Shown: positions 8,028-18,236, numbered from the stretch's first letter. The stretch: 64,000 nt of DNA from Membranihabitans marinus (GCF_021729155.1 NZ_JAJQYA010000028.1:1-64000); one strand, 5' to 3'. Translations and numbers: made by a program. Notes: a model not told the origin generated them from the sequence alone.

Positions 8028-10270
8028 TTCTCCACTGTTTTTATATTTTCTGCCGTATATGCCGGGTCGTTAGAACTTATTCCTTCAGAATTTTTAAAAG
8101 AAGTATTCTTAACCGCTATTACAGGATCCCCTACGACTAAATGGAGATTGAGCTTTTTGCTGTCTTCAAAAGAAAGCCCATTCATCTCTGCCAGTTGGAC
8201 ACCGTGAATGGATACAGCAGCGTCAACTTTGTTTCTAATATCATGGCCTACGTTTTTGAAACTAGAGTTGTTGAGGTCGAGGATAGGACCGAATGTGCTT
8301 TCGTCCCGACCTCCTCGGTACAAATGAATAGCTGCGCCACCTACATTTTCAAAATGGCAATCCTTTACAAAGACATTCTCTACATTGTAGATGCCGATGT
8401 CATCTGTTTCTTTGTCCATATTCAAAACATGGCCAGAAATGTTTTTAAAATTGCAATTGACCAATTTGATAGAATCAGCGAAGGTGTTCTTAAATACCCG
8501 GAGTACATTGAAACTATGGTTGACATCAAGATCAATGAAATCGCAGTCTTCAGCGAAAAATTTGTAATTGTTTATCATGCTATACCTGCTGGTTCTCACC
8601 ACATTGTTGCCAGAATAGTCATCGGATTTAATTCCCGAAATCAAAAGGCCCTTTAAGCTGAGTGCACCTCCATTTTCGATATTGAATAGCGATGATTTTT
8701 CGAATGTTATCGTTGGTTTATCACCCTCTAATGATGAAGTTACTGTTATGGGATGGTTGATGTCAATGGATTTTGTCATGTGGTATTCTTCGCCATTTTC
8801 CAACACGATGATATCTCCAGACTTTGAATTTTTAATCGCATTGTAGAGTGAATTTTTTCCAGGCTCTACATCTATTTTTTCACCGTAGTTAAAGTTAATG
8901 GTATAATCTTTTTTGGGATACCAGGATACGCCGGTGTTATCGCTAGAAGGTCTTTCACTTTCCATGGCTGGACCAATAGAAGTAGTACTTGCCGGTAACT
9001 GAAGTCCATTTTTTGTTGAAAACGAGATAGTTTCTTTGGTAAAGCCGTCCTTAATAAGTTGGCCGTTGTTTTGGGGTTCTTGAATATTGGGACTCAAGAT
9101 ATTTCCGTCAAAATCAATGCCGCTGATATCGTCATATACCGTAAATACATCATCCTTGTTTTCATTGTAAATTAGATTATTGGTAAATGTTGTATTTTCT
9201 GGTGTTGCACTTCTTTCTTCATCGCTGCCAGCACAAAACTGTATATAGTCGCAGTCGACAAAGATGTTGTTAGCCGCCTTGGAATCTTTAACTTGAAAAT
9301 ATCTGTTGATGGGTGAATTCGGTACTCCATTCATAATGACCAAAGCCCCTCTAAATCGATATCCTGTCAGTCCTTCGCAATAGTTATTGATTACCGTTTG
9401 TTTTTCATTGATGATTCGTATCCCCCCGGTATTGGCTTTTCTGTTGCCGAAAAAATAGTTGTTGTCCACTAAAGTCTCATTGCCATGACGCATGGTTAAT
9501 GTCCCTTGGCATTCGAAAAAAGTATTGTTCCTAAAAGTGTTCTGACAACTCTTGTTCGATATGATTTCATGTTCTCCATTACATCTTTCGAAATAATTGT
9601 CTTCCACCAAGGTGTTGGAATTGGTGAGAGAATGGTGACTGGTTCCTATCCGCAAGGTTTCTCCTCCATTGGAACCCAATATTGGATGGTATCCAAAATA
9701 ATTGTGATCAATTCTATGGAAGTTTTCCCGACTTTCAGGAGTGGTTAATCTCACCGCCAGAGTAACCCCGTTGTTTCTTTTGCCTACGAGATAACTGTGG
9801 TCGAATCTATTGTTTTTTCCGTATAGGGCAACCCAATAATCGGACTCAAAGCGTTCACTCGGATTGTAATCATCAATGACTATTTCTGTCATCCTACAAT
9901 TGTTACAAAAATCCTTGCTCGATGTCCTATATTCAACTACTGCCCCAGTAGGGGTATGTCCATTTCTAAAAACCAAGCCTTCGACATGAATATATTCTCC
10001 GCTTATTTGAAGATTCGATTCTCCTTCTAAAAAAACTTTTCCTTTGTCTTCAACGGTGAGTACAATGGGGTTGTCTTCAGTCCCTATTCCTTTAAATACC
10101 AACTCTGCGTTCTCCCATATGCCATTGGCCAATATCACTTTGTCGCCTGGAGATAGATTTTCGGTGGCTGCTTTAAACGCTGCCATATCCTTCACTAAAA
10201 TTCCATCGGATTGGGTCAGACAACTCGTGAGAATTGTCATACTTATAAATATTATGAAAGTGTATTTCAT
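8024..10270 (-). CDS. PL6 alginate lyase lipoprotein (chondroitinase B-like)
   Basis: Beta-helix polysaccharide lyase acting on alginate polymer or oligomers. The 748-residue protein begins with a lipoprotein signal ending LTSC (Cys17). Its first half is a PL6 domain with the paired catalytic Lys240 and Arg261 in the NKSCQNTFR...MRHG segment. The second half is a further right-handed beta-helix, as in the two-domain PL6 enzymes. It sits between PL7 and PL17 with 1-4 bp junctions. As a lipoprotein it is probably displayed on the outer membrane or periplasmic side; the orientation cannot be read from sequence. Confidence 0.9.
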   Translation of the reverse strand: MKYTFIIFISMTILTSCLTQSDGILVKDMAAFKAATENLSPGDKVILANGIWENAELVFKGIGTEDNPIVLTVEDKGKVFLEGESNLQISGEYIHVEGLVFRNGHTPTGAVVEYRTSSKDFCNNCRMTEIVIDDYNPSERFESDYWVALYGKNNRFDHSYLVGKRNNGVTLAVRLTTPESRENFHRIDHNYFGYHPILGSNGGETLRIGTSHHSLTNSNTLVEDNYFERCNGEHEIISNKSCQNTFRNNTFFECQGTLTMRHGNETLVDNNYFFGNRKANTGGIRIINEKQTVINNYCEGLTGYRFRGALVIMNGVPNSPINRYFQVKDSKAANNIFVDCDYIQFCAGSDEERSATPENTTFTNNLIYNENKDDVFTVYDDISGIDFDGNILSPNIQEPQNNGQLIKDGFTKETISFSTKNGLQLPASTTSIGPAMESERPSSDNTGVSWYPKKDYTINFNYGEKIDVEPGKNSLYNAIKNSKSGDIIVLENGEEYHMTKSIDINHPITVTSSLEGDKPTITFEKSSLFNIENGGALSLKGLLISGIKSDDYSGNNVVRTSRYSMINNYKFFAEDCDFIDLDVNHSFNVLRVFKNTFADSIKLVNCNFKNISGHVLNMDKETDDIGIYNVENVFVKDCHFENVGGAAIHLYRGGRDESTFGPILDLNNSSFKNVGHDIRNKVDAAVSIHGVQLAEMNGLSFEDSKKLNLHLVVGDPVIAVKNTSFKNSEGISSNDPAYTAENIKTVEK

Positions 10271-10271
10271 C

Positions 10272-11180
10272 TTAATGTGTTACTTCTAGTGAATAATATT
10301 TTACTTTCGCAAAACTTCCTTCTTCTGTTGTCGTCAGATAGTTTCCAGCCTTAAAGTAGTTTTCAAAAACTCCCCATTTTTCTACGTGGATATCATCAAA
10401 AACCATGGTCTCGGTATCGTTTAATATAATTTCGAGTCTGTCTTTTTGAGCGATAATCTCCAATTGGAATTTATCGAAACCCACTACTTCATCAAACCAA
10501 TGACCCTCATCGGTCCAGGCATCTGTTTTGAGAATGTCGACATCATTGACGGCTACATCTTTCAATATTTTTCGCAATACTCTCACTTTCCCTTTATTCC
10601 AATATATTTTTAAAATCGGCGGTGCGTTGTTGTCATCTTCGCCGATTAGATCTCTTTGTTCATTCGATAGTCGGCCATGAATCTGCATAATGATGGTCCT
10701 GTGAAAGTCATCATTTTCATCTTTTGAAATTTCAGACATTCTTAGTGTTCCCTTCATCTTGCCTCCTTGCTCAAAAGTCCAATTGGTGGAATTGCTACCA
10801 GAAACCATTTGTTCTCTAAGTTCACATCTGGAATACGATGTATTGTTGGTAGTTGATCCTGGATATGCATAAAATACCAGAGCTCCTTCAATTGAATCGT
10901 TATACATATATGGTTGAAGCAATTCACTGTCTCCATAATCTAGTATTTCGGGAGGGGAGACTTCAGTAGGATCTCCTATGGGTAAAGTCACTTTCCAGTG
11001 GTTTAAATCAATTTTTGGTAAGAAATAATCCACTCCTTCTACCTTTTGAGTTTTTTCTTCCACTATTGGCGGTTCTGGGTTAGTAGTAGCTATGGGTTCT
11101 TTAGTAGAAGTACAAGAAGCTAGACAAATAACCACCCCGGCTGTAAACCAAGATTTACAGGACAATCTTATTTTTTTCAT
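10272..11180 (-). CDS. PL7 alginate lyase lipoprotein (endo-acting)
   Basis: Likely cleaves alginate at the cell surface to oligomers small enough for the SusCD transporter. The 302-residue protein has a lipobox ending ASC (Cys23), a low-complexity Pro/Glu linker to about 48, and an alginate_lyase2 jelly roll with all three PL7 signatures: RCELRE (118-123), QIH (166-168) and YFKAGNY (275-281). QIH rather than QVH is usually associated with G-block or mixed-sequence preference. It directly precedes PL6 and follows the PKD lipoprotein gene by 17 bp. Confidence 0.92.
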   Translation of the reverse strand: MKKIRLSCKSWFTAGVVICLASCTSTKEPIATTNPEPPIVEEKTQKVEGVDYFLPKIDLNHWKVTLPIGDPTEVSPPEILDYGDSELLQPYMYNDSIEGALVFYAYPGSTTNNTSYSRCELREQMVSGSNSTNWTFEQGGKMKGTLRMSEISKDENDDFHRTIIMQIHGRLSNEQRDLIGEDDNNAPPILKIYWNKGKVRVLRKILKDVAVNDVDILKTDAWTDEGHWFDEVVGFDKFQLEIIAQKDRLEIILNDTETMVFDDIHVEKWGVFENYFKAGNYLTTTEEGSFAKVKYYSLEVTH

Positions 11181-11197
11181 GTTTTCCAGGTTTTAGG

Positions 11198-12130
11198 TTA
11201 ATTGGCCGGATATACCTTGACATTATCGACATAGGCATCTACATCGGTAACTCCATAAATCAGTATAGCAACTTCTCCACTTTCATTGGATGTAAATGCA
11301 GCTTCCACCGTAGTAAATGTCGTTTTTCCTAAATCATTGCCACCGACATGATGGACCAGCGGCTGTTCATTGTAGCTTGCTACAGCATCGGCACCATCAT
11401 CAAAGTGACCGTCAATGATCCCTCCGATAATTCTATTTCCTCCTTCGGCGATAGTTCCATCGTCTTTAATGGCGTATTCATATTCTAAAATATAATCGGT
11501 ATTGGGGGAGACTACTATGGGTTGATAAGCATATCTAGTATTGGAACTGAGATATACACCAGCCGAGGTACTTTTTGTCCACTTAGCCCCTGTAGTTTTT
11601 GATCCATTGTCCGATCCGTCATAATTCAACCAAGATCCATCGCTACTCGTATTAAATGGATTGGTATTTCCACCTGAAAAGCTTGAGAATTTCCAACCTG
11701 ATGTTCCATCCGAGAAATCACCATTGATTATCTCTGGAGTTATGGCTACAAATTTGTTTTCAACGATTACATCGTAGGTTACTGCGTCTGAGGCTCCATT
11801 GGCATCGCTAACCGTTAGGGTGACGGGATAACTTCCTTCTCCATCTACAAAAGTATAGGTAGGATCTTGCTCACTTGATGTGTTTCCACCCCCAAAATCC
11901 CAGAGATAAGTCGTTGCTTCAAAGGATAAATCACTAAAGATGATCGTCGTAAAGTTGCTTCCATCAGGTATATAGGAAAAATCAGCTACAGGCAGTTCAG
12001 TATCGGGAATAGAATTGGCTTCTGGTAGTTCGAATTCGTAAAAACTCTCACAACTGGAGTAGAAACCGATTAATGCGATGCATGAAGACCAAAGGGTTAT
12101 TCTGGAGATTGTATTTATTGTATTTTTCAT
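11198..12130 (-). CDS. PKD-domain surface glycan-binding lipoprotein
   Basis: Probably a SusE/F-position alginate-binding protein. The 310-residue protein has a signal sequence with a Cys after SS (SSCES), a PKD domain at about 45-130 with the characteristic YLWDFGGGN turn and a C-terminal Thr/Val-rich repeat end, then a jelly-roll-like C-terminal domain (about 135-310) rich in Gly/Asn/Asp. It lies directly after susD, the usual place for surface glycan-binding proteins in polysaccharide utilization loci. No catalytic motif is seen. Ligand specificity is inferred from context. Confidence 0.75.
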   Translation of the reverse strand: MKNTINTISRITLWSSCIALIGFYSSCESFYEFELPEANSIPDTELPVADFSYIPDGSNFTTIIFSDLSFEATTYLWDFGGGNTSSEQDPTYTFVDGEGSYPVTLTVSDANGASDAVTYDVIVENKFVAITPEIINGDFSDGTSGWKFSSFSGGNTNPFNTSSDGSWLNYDGSDNGSKTTGAKWTKSTSAGVYLSSNTRYAYQPIVVSPNTDYILEYEYAIKDDGTIAEGGNRIIGGIIDGHFDDGADAVASYNEQPLVHHVGGNDLGKTTFTTVEAAFTSNESGEVAILIYGVTDVDAYVDNVKVYPAN

Positions 12131-12148
12131 TTTTTTTAAATTTGGATA

Positions 12149-13600
12149 TTAATAACCTGGGTTTTGAGATAATAGACCAGCGCTTAGATTAATTTCTCTT
12201 GAGGGGATAGGGAGGAGTAATAACCTAGAGTTGTAACTCGTGTATCCCATCTCACTGGCATGAGCACTCATAACAGCATCAGCCACACCAAATCTTAACA
12301 GATCATAGAAACGCTGATTCTCAAAAGCCAATTCCACCCGACGCTCCACGAGTAATGCCTCTTTGGTCAATATAGAAGGTCGATCAGCTATGGGGTCAAA
12401 TCCAGCTCTAACTCGTACTTCCATATAGGAGTCAATAGCAGCTCCATTGGTGGTTTCAGTTCCTCCGGCTAAGATGGCTTCTGCATGCATTAATAGAACA
12501 TCTGCATATCGCAGTACGATCCAATCGTTGCCAGCATCTCGCGGACTGGCACCATAGGTAGGTGTACTTCCTGTGAGGTCGGTACCTTCAGGTAAAAATT
12601 TGATAACTTCATGTGAGTCTCCAAATGAAATATAGGATTTTGCCGTTCTGTTTCCGCCATAAAGGTTGAAATCGGCTATTAAATTGTCATTGACTAAGTT
12701 GTGTCCATCCTCTCTACCTTGGCTAAAAGCGGCAGTAAATTCAGAGGAATAACTTTGACTTTCTAGTGAGTTGCCTAATTCATATTGTACGGCAAATAGT
12801 ATTTCGTCGTTTAATTCATCGTAGAATACATCGTAAAAGTCAGGTTCGAGAGCGAAATCTCCACTGTTGATTATGTCTTGACACAATTGTTCTGCACCGG
12901 AGTAATTTCTATTCTCTTGGGTTAAGTAAGCTTTGGCCAAAAGACCTTGGGCAGCTGCTTTCGACGCTCTAGATTTATAGCTGTTATCTAGATTGTCAAT
13001 GGCAAATTGTAAATCTGATTCGATTAGTGCATATATTTCTGATTCAGCCACTCGGGAGAACAGTAATTCATTTTCTAATGGGCCCACAACGGTATTGACC
13101 AAAGGAACTGAACCAAATAATCGAACTAATTTGAAATAGGCAAATGCTCTTAGGAATCTCGCTTCTGCGCTATATCGATTTTGATTGCTTTCATCGGCAA
13201 CATCAATAAAATTTAAGATGCTATTGGCTCTAAAGATCACATCGTACATAGATTCGTAATAATCTTCTGATTGAACATTGTTGGCGTCTACTTCGTATCT
13301 GTGAAAGTCGGCTTTTGTACCTTCAAGTGTTTTGGTTCGCGTGTTGTCGCTGCGCATTTCCGATAGCATATATTCAAACTGAATACCTCTATTGGAAGAA
13401 ACAAGACTTGTGGTTGTATTTTCATTTACACCCTGAACAGCGTCGTAGATGCCTATAACTCCAGCTAATACATCGGCATCACTTTGATAAAATGCATCGA
13501 CAACAATGGAGGAATCCGGAAGTGGATTTAAAAAGTCATCATCGCAAGAGAGGAGAGTAATAGATGATAATACAATACTTATATATAATAGATATTTCAT
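12149..13600 (-). CDS. SusD/RagB-family outer-membrane lipoprotein
   Basis: The lid subunit of the SusCD glycan importer. The 483-residue protein has a lipoprotein signal (LLSC, Cys19), SusD-typical TPR-like helices (for example EARFLRAFAYFKLVRLFG, 141-158) and the C-terminal ADVLLMHAEAI and RRVELAFENQRFYDLLRFG segments that mark the RagB/SusD family. It lies 18 bp after susC. It captures alginate oligosaccharides; the specificity is inferred from the adjacent alginate lyases. Confidence 0.92.
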   Translation of the reverse strand: MKYLLYISIVLSSITLLSCDDDFLNPLPDSSIVVDAFYQSDADVLAGVIGIYDAVQGVNENTTTSLVSSNRGIQFEYMLSEMRSDNTRTKTLEGTKADFHRYEVDANNVQSEDYYESMYDVIFRANSILNFIDVADESNQNRYSAEARFLRAFAYFKLVRLFGSVPLVNTVVGPLENELLFSRVAESEIYALIESDLQFAIDNLDNSYKSRASKAAAQGLLAKAYLTQENRNYSGAEQLCQDIINSGDFALEPDFYDVFYDELNDEILFAVQYELGNSLESQSYSSEFTAAFSQGREDGHNLVNDNLIADFNLYGGNRTAKSYISFGDSHEVIKFLPEGTDLTGSTPTYGASPRDAGNDWIVLRYADVLLMHAEAILAGGTETTNGAAIDSYMEVRVRAGFDPIADRPSILTKEALLVERRVELAFENQRFYDLLRFGVADAVMSAHASEMGYTSYNSRLLLLPIPSREINLSAGLLSQNPGY

Positions 13601-13618
13601 TATTTGTATTTTTTTAAA

Positions 13619-16600
13619 TTAGAAATTTACATTTAGACCAACCGATATGGTTCTAAATAATGGGGTACCTGCTCTTTGAGCTCCATACGCTCTAGGGTTG
13701 TTATTGGTGTCCACGAATTCGGGATTGAATCCATGGTAGTCGTCAGAAGTTTTGTATATGAGGTTCTGACCGGCTGCATATAGTCTCAGTCTTTCTAAAC
13801 CTACTTTTGACAATAGATTACCAGAAAAGTTATACCCAATATTCACATTTCTCAATGAAAAGTATCCTGCGCTTTGTACCACATCATTGGTCAATACTCT
13901 TTGCTGTAAGAAGGATGGATGAGAGATTACACCATCTTCAACCACTTGAGCAACATCTGAGGTCGCCCCTTGCCAATGTGTACCAAAATATTGATCTCCT
14001 ATATTTTTTACTTCTGCACCCTGGCTTCCTTGAATCATAACGGAAAAGTCAAAGTTTCCGATGATAACTTCATTGGTGAAACTCCAAACGATGTCTGGAT
14101 AGGGATCTCCGAGGATGGTCTTGTCTGCATCGGTAATAAGGCCATCGCCATTTAAATCTTTGACTATGATATCTTCGGATACTCCGTTGATGGGAATATA
14201 GGGAGAGTCATAATACTGAGTGGCCAATTCCTCATCAACTACAAAGCCGTAAAAAGAGGATATCGGGTTGCCAATTAAATTAATCCATTGTGAATTTCTC
14301 CCGAAGCCATCTTCCAATAAAGCTCCGTTGGACTCACCAAAACTGATTAATTCATTTTTGTTGGTTGAAACAATGAGGGAGGAATTCCATTCAAATTTTT
14401 TGTTGGCAATATTTCTCGTTTTTACTTCTAATTCCCAACCGCTATTTTCAACTTCTCCTAAATTTACTATTCCCGCATTAAATCCAGTTACATAAGAAAC
14501 CGGGTTTTCCAATAGCAACTGATCACTGGTTCTCACATAGTAGTCAACGGAACCGGAAATCCTGTTGCTAAAGAATCCGAAATCAACACCTGGATTGAAT
14601 TCCTTTGAAGCTTCCCATTGCAACAAGGTGTTGGCAATATTTCTGGCCGCAATACCAGGAGTAATTCCCCCTTCGGTAATGGCATTTTTGGTATTCAATA
14701 ATGCCAGATACGGGTAGGCATTAATGATGTCGTCTCCTACATTAAAGTTTTCATTACCGGTCAAACCGTAACTGACTCTAAACTTCAATCTACTTAGAAA
14801 ATCATTTCCGCTTAAGAAATCCTCCAAGTGGGCATTCCAACCCAATGAAACGGCTGGGAAGTTACCCCATTTTGAATTTATTCCGAAAACGGAACTACCA
14901 TCTCTTCTAAACGAGGCATTAACTAGGTATTTGTTGGCGAAAACGTAATTGATTCTACCGAAATATCCAATCTTATTTTTCTCTATGTTTAGTTCTTCAA
15001 ATTCAGATATTGAAGTAGCTCCTTGAAGATTTTTAAGCAAATCGTTAGAAAATCCTGTGGCTTCGACAGAGCTTATTTCAGTTTTTCTTTTTTGGAATGA
15101 GGCACCTGCCAATACACTGAATTCATGTCTACCTATTTCTTTGTTGTACGACAAAGTGTTGTCAGATATTATTCTCGTTTGAAATCTGTTCTCTAATGAA
15201 TAGGCAGCTCTACTAGCCAATGCGTGGTGTAGGGTACCGTCATATCGAGTTCTTTTTCGGCTTTCTGTAGTAACTCCTAGCGAGGTTTTGGCAGTAAGAC
15301 CTTTGGCTAATTTATAGCTCAAATAAGTAGAACCCAGTAATTTGGTATTGTATTCATAGTGTTCTCTTTCTACATATTGAGCATAGGGATTGGCATCTCC
15401 CGTAGTTCGCGGTCTACTTCTGCTGCCGTCGCCATTAATATCCAAGTTGATTAAATGATCTTCCATGAAATAGTCTCCTACACCAATGTTGGGATAGGCA
15501 TCGGTATCGAGAAACTGTAAAGTTTCTTCTGTATGGTATATAGGCAACCATGGAGATTGTCGCAATGGATTGTGAATGGATGTTGGCAGAGCTCTTCTTT
15601 TGGAATAGGAGGGAGTAATGCTCAAACCGTATTTTAATTTATCAGATAAATTGGTGGTCAATTTTAAATTGACGGTATATAATTTAAAGTCGTCAGTAAT
15701 GACTACTCCTTCATCGTGTAAGTATTTCAAAGATGTGCTAAATGTAGTTTTTTCACTTCCCCCTCGGGCAGATAGAGAGTGACTTATAATGTTGCCACCA
15801 TCGAAGAATACATCTTGCCAGTCTCTGTCTATTCCAGTGGTTTCCACCAATTTCTGGGCGTAAAGGGCATTGTTTGAAAGTAGGCCAGTTTCGGCCAATT
15901 CTTTGGCATTCCAGCTGGCGACACTCTTTTTGTAATCCTCACTACCGAAAGCACTCTTGCTGCCGACATAGGTTTCATAACTAAATTTGGTTTTCCCAGC
16001 TTGACCACTTTTTGTGGTAATTAAGATAACTCCATTGGATCCTTCACTTCCGTAGATAGCAGCGGAAGCGGCATCTTTCAGTACTTCAAAGGAGGCTACA
16101 TTGTTCATGTCGAGGTTTCCTAGGAAGCTTGCATCGACTACGATTCCATCGATTACGACAGCGGGGCCGGATTCGGCATTGACCGAACCAAAGCCTCTAA
16201 TGGTAATGGTAGGTGCAGCCCCTGCTTCGGCTGAAGTCGCCTGGATATTAACTCCAGATACTTGTCCCACTAGAGCATCATCCACCCTGGCTACTGAGAT
16301 TTGATCTAAGTTTTTATTTTCCACTTTTGATACAGCTCCTGTTAGGTGAGATTTTTTCTGAGTTCCATATCCCACAACGACTACTTCTTCTATGGCCGTA
16401 GCATTTTCTGAAAGAGTAATGGATAAGTTGGTTTCGTTTCCTACTTCAATTTCTTGTTCTAGGAAGCCTATATAGCTAAATACTAACACATCAGATGGAC
16501 TAGCTTGAACACTAAAATTTCCATCAAAGTCGGTGACTGTTCCAGATCCACTTCCTTTTACCAGTACATTTACACCAATTAATGCCAATCCAGCTTCATC

Positions 16601-16750
16601 ATTAACTGTACCGGAAATGGTTTGTGTCGCCTGCCCGAAAACAGAATTAGTTTGCAATAAGGTAAGGGTGAAAATTAAAAAGCAGAACTTGAAGAAATAC
16701 CTTTGGGGAGTTTCAGCCTTTTTATAGGTCTTGTGATTTTTATTTCTCAT
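13619..16750 (-). CDS. SusC/RagA-family TonB-dependent receptor
   Basis: Outer-membrane TonB-dependent transporter forming the barrel of the SusCD complex. The 1043-residue protein has an N-terminal signal segment (to about residue 40), a carboxypeptidase-regulatory-like domain (44-125), a plug domain with the SusC-typical VVVGYGTQKK and VDDALVGQVSGVN segments, and a long beta-barrel ending in an aromatic residue (VNF). It heads the alginate transcription unit. A 6-bp hairpin (GCCTTA/TAAGGC, 16758-16772) lies just before the start codon and could influence translation. Confidence 0.93.
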   Translation of the reverse strand: MRNKNHKTYKKAETPQRYFFKFCFLIFTLTLLQTNSVFGQATQTISGTVNDEAGLALIGVNVLVKGSGSGTVTDFDGNFSVQASPSDVLVFSYIGFLEQEIEVGNETNLSITLSENATAIEEVVVVGYGTQKKSHLTGAVSKVENKNLDQISVARVDDALVGQVSGVNIQATSAEAGAAPTITIRGFGSVNAESGPAVVIDGIVVDASFLGNLDMNNVASFEVLKDAASAAIYGSEGSNGVILITTKSGQAGKTKFSYETYVGSKSAFGSEDYKKSVASWNAKELAETGLLSNNALYAQKLVETTGIDRDWQDVFFDGGNIISHSLSARGGSEKTTFSTSLKYLHDEGVVITDDFKLYTVNLKLTTNLSDKLKYGLSITPSYSKRRALPTSIHNPLRQSPWLPIYHTEETLQFLDTDAYPNIGVGDYFMEDHLINLDINGDGSRSRPRTTGDANPYAQYVEREHYEYNTKLLGSTYLSYKLAKGLTAKTSLGVTTESRKRTRYDGTLHHALASRAAYSLENRFQTRIISDNTLSYNKEIGRHEFSVLAGASFQKRKTEISSVEATGFSNDLLKNLQGATSISEFEELNIEKNKIGYFGRINYVFANKYLVNASFRRDGSSVFGINSKWGNFPAVSLGWNAHLEDFLSGNDFLSRLKFRVSYGLTGNENFNVGDDIINAYPYLALLNTKNAITEGGITPGIAARNIANTLLQWEASKEFNPGVDFGFFSNRISGSVDYYVRTSDQLLLENPVSYVTGFNAGIVNLGEVENSGWELEVKTRNIANKKFEWNSSLIVSTNKNELISFGESNGALLEDGFGRNSQWINLIGNPISSFYGFVVDEELATQYYDSPYIPINGVSEDIIVKDLNGDGLITDADKTILGDPYPDIVWSFTNEVIIGNFDFSVMIQGSQGAEVKNIGDQYFGTHWQGATSDVAQVVEDGVISHPSFLQQRVLTNDVVQSAGYFSLRNVNIGYNFSGNLLSKVGLERLRLYAAGQNLIYKTSDDYHGFNPEFVDTNNNPRAYGAQRAGTPLFRTISVGLNVNF

Positions 16751-16845
16751 ATTTTTTGCCTTATTTTAAGGCTTTTAAAAGGTTGGTAAATAACATTTGC
16801 TTGACTTGCCGGTCTCGAATGTTTAGATTTTTTAAGGAAAAATAA

Positions 16846-16868
16846 GAGTTAGCGCCCACCGCTAGCTC
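16846..16868 (-). terminator. Terminator between the GntR regulator and susC
   Basis: GAGTTAGCG at 16846-16854 pairs with CGCTAGCTC at 16860-16868 with one G-T wobble. T-rich sequence lies on the minus strand after it, and a T-run also lies on the plus side. It separates the regulator gene from the susC-led unit, so susC needs its own promoter in 16751-16845; none matching the consensus was found there. Confidence 0.7.
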
Positions 16869-16919
16869 TTTTTTTATCGAGTTAGGTATAGTTTTTCATA
16901 ATCAGGGTTTTATAAATTT

Positions 16920-17624
16920 TTAATGATTCATTTTTAAGCTAAATTCCAGTACATTTTGCAAGTGTTTTTCCATGGATTGGGAAGCCAATTCAGGTTCTTG
17001 ATTTACTATTTGCTTCAGGATTTCTTTGTGCTCATTTAAGGCTTTTATGCCTTCTCCAGTACCGCATACTTTCAATCTGTTGTAATTCGTCACAATTTCT
17101 GGGGTAATAATCATCATTAATGATTTCAGCACATTGTTCTTACTTGCCTCAGCAATTTTGATATGAAAAAGCAAGTCTTCTTCGACAGCGGGCAAGCCCT
17201 GAACGATTTTCGCTTCATAGGCTTTAAGCGCTTTTTTAATCTGTGTAATATCTTCTTCTGTTCTTCTATTGGCAGCTTCTTTCGCCGACTCTTTTTCTAG
17301 TAGGACCCTTGTTTTGACCAGTGAATTGAAATCGTGGTGATCTAGTTCAAGTACGTCGGTGATTAAGCCTTCGAGAGCCACTAGGCCTATTCCAGCTACT
17401 ACGGTACCACTTTGAGGGTGGGTTTTAAGAATTCCATAGAGTTCCAGTTTTCTAATGGCATCTCTTACTTGTGATCTTCCGACTCCAAAGCGTTCAGCTA
17501 ATTTTCGTTCTGGGGGTAATTTCTGCCCAGGTTCAATATCTCCGTTTTGAATCAATGATCTAATTTGCTCTATGATCTTGTCTACAGGCTTCTCTAATCT
17601 TATCTTTTGTAAATTCTCTAGCAT
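16920..17624 (-). CDS. GntR/FadR-family regulator of the alginate locus
   Basis: DNA-binding transcription factor with an N-terminal winged helix-turn-helix (about 12-75, including LPPERKLAERFGVGRSQVRDAIRKL-type residues) and a C-terminal all-helical FCD ligand-binding domain. The 234-residue length fits the FadR subgroup. FadR/UxuR-type members usually sense uronate or keto-acid metabolites, so DEH or KDG is a likely effector. The gene is upstream of susC on the same strand and has its own promoter covered by three palindromes, implying negative autoregulation. Confidence 0.88.
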   Translation of the reverse strand: MLENLQKIRLEKPVDKIIEQIRSLIQNGDIEPGQKLPPERKLAERFGVGRSQVRDAIRKLELYGILKTHPQSGTVVAGIGLVALEGLITDVLELDHHDFNSLVKTRVLLEKESAKEAANRRTEEDITQIKKALKAYEAKIVQGLPAVEEDLLFHIKIAEASKNNVLKSLMMIITPEIVTNYNRLKVCGTGEGIKALNEHKEILKQIVNQEPELASQSMEKHLQNVLEFSLKMNH

Positions 17625-17634
17625 CTCTATTAAA

Positions 17635-17689
17635 TTGGTTGACCAATAATTGGTTGACCAAATATACGGGATTAAATTGGTTGACCAAA
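17635..17689 (-). promoter_or_regulatory. Promoter with three GntR-type operators
   Basis: The minus strand carries a consensus Bacteroidetes promoter: TTTG (complement of 17686-17689), 19-bp spacer, TATATTTG (complement of 17659-17666). Three identical 12-bp palindromic sites, TTGGTTGACCAA, lie at 17635-17646, 17650-17661 and 17677-17688. The second and third overlap the -7 and -33 boxes, and the first lies downstream of the predicted start of transcription. The half-site arrangement (TGGT...ACCA) fits the FadR family. Confidence 0.85.
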
Positions 17690-18190
17690 TTTTTTTGAAT
17701 TTTTTTTGAATTTTATTTCAAATTAGCGGCAAATGTCATTTTTTAATAGTGTTTTTGCATTGTTGGAGTTATTAAAGTTTTGTTTCTATAAGGTAAATAA
17801 AATATTGTGTTGTTTTAGTGGTCGATGTTTGGAAATAACAATTTTAATTTTTGTTATTAATAAAAATGTTAAGGTTTGATTGAACATTCTCTACCTCCCG
17901 ATTCCAATATGATTTTGGAATGGATCTTTAATATATTGGAGTAGTTGTTGTGTATAGGGTAATTCTGTGGTTTGAGTATGTTTTTTGTAGCCTTTGATTG
18001 AGTTATGGGGTATTGTATGAGTTGAGGTTATTTGGTGGAATAATGGTTGTGTTGACATAAAAATCAAATATTAGGTCAATGTAATGGCTTATCTCAATTA
18101 ATTTAAAATAAAATAAAGTGTGGCAAAGGGCTGATTTCTAGGTGGATATTGTGAAATATTAGCTCTATGTGGCGAAATAATTAAACTGTC
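17690..18190. other. Intergenic stretch, no gene seen
   Basis: About 500 bp of very AT-rich sequence between the regulator promoter and the tRNA promoter. It holds a 7-bp hairpin (ATTCCAA/TTGGAAT, 17901-17921) and no convincing ORF. Confidence 0.6.
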
Positions 18191-18222
18191 TTTGATTATC
18201 TGCAAAAATTGTCTTATATTTG
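18191..18222 (+). promoter_or_regulatory. Promoter of the initiator tRNA gene
   Basis: TTTG at 18191-18194 and TATATTTG at 18215-18222 with a 20-bp spacer match the Bacteroidetes primary sigma-factor consensus. The -7 box ends 14 bp before the tRNA 5' end. Confidence 0.8.
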
Positions 18223-18236
18223 CAATCCAATAATAT

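Noticed and set aside
8141-8656. A 171-codon plus-strand ORF inside PL6
   Set aside because: It is antisense to a well-supported lyase gene and shows no recognisable domain; taken as a shadow of the beta-helix codon pattern.
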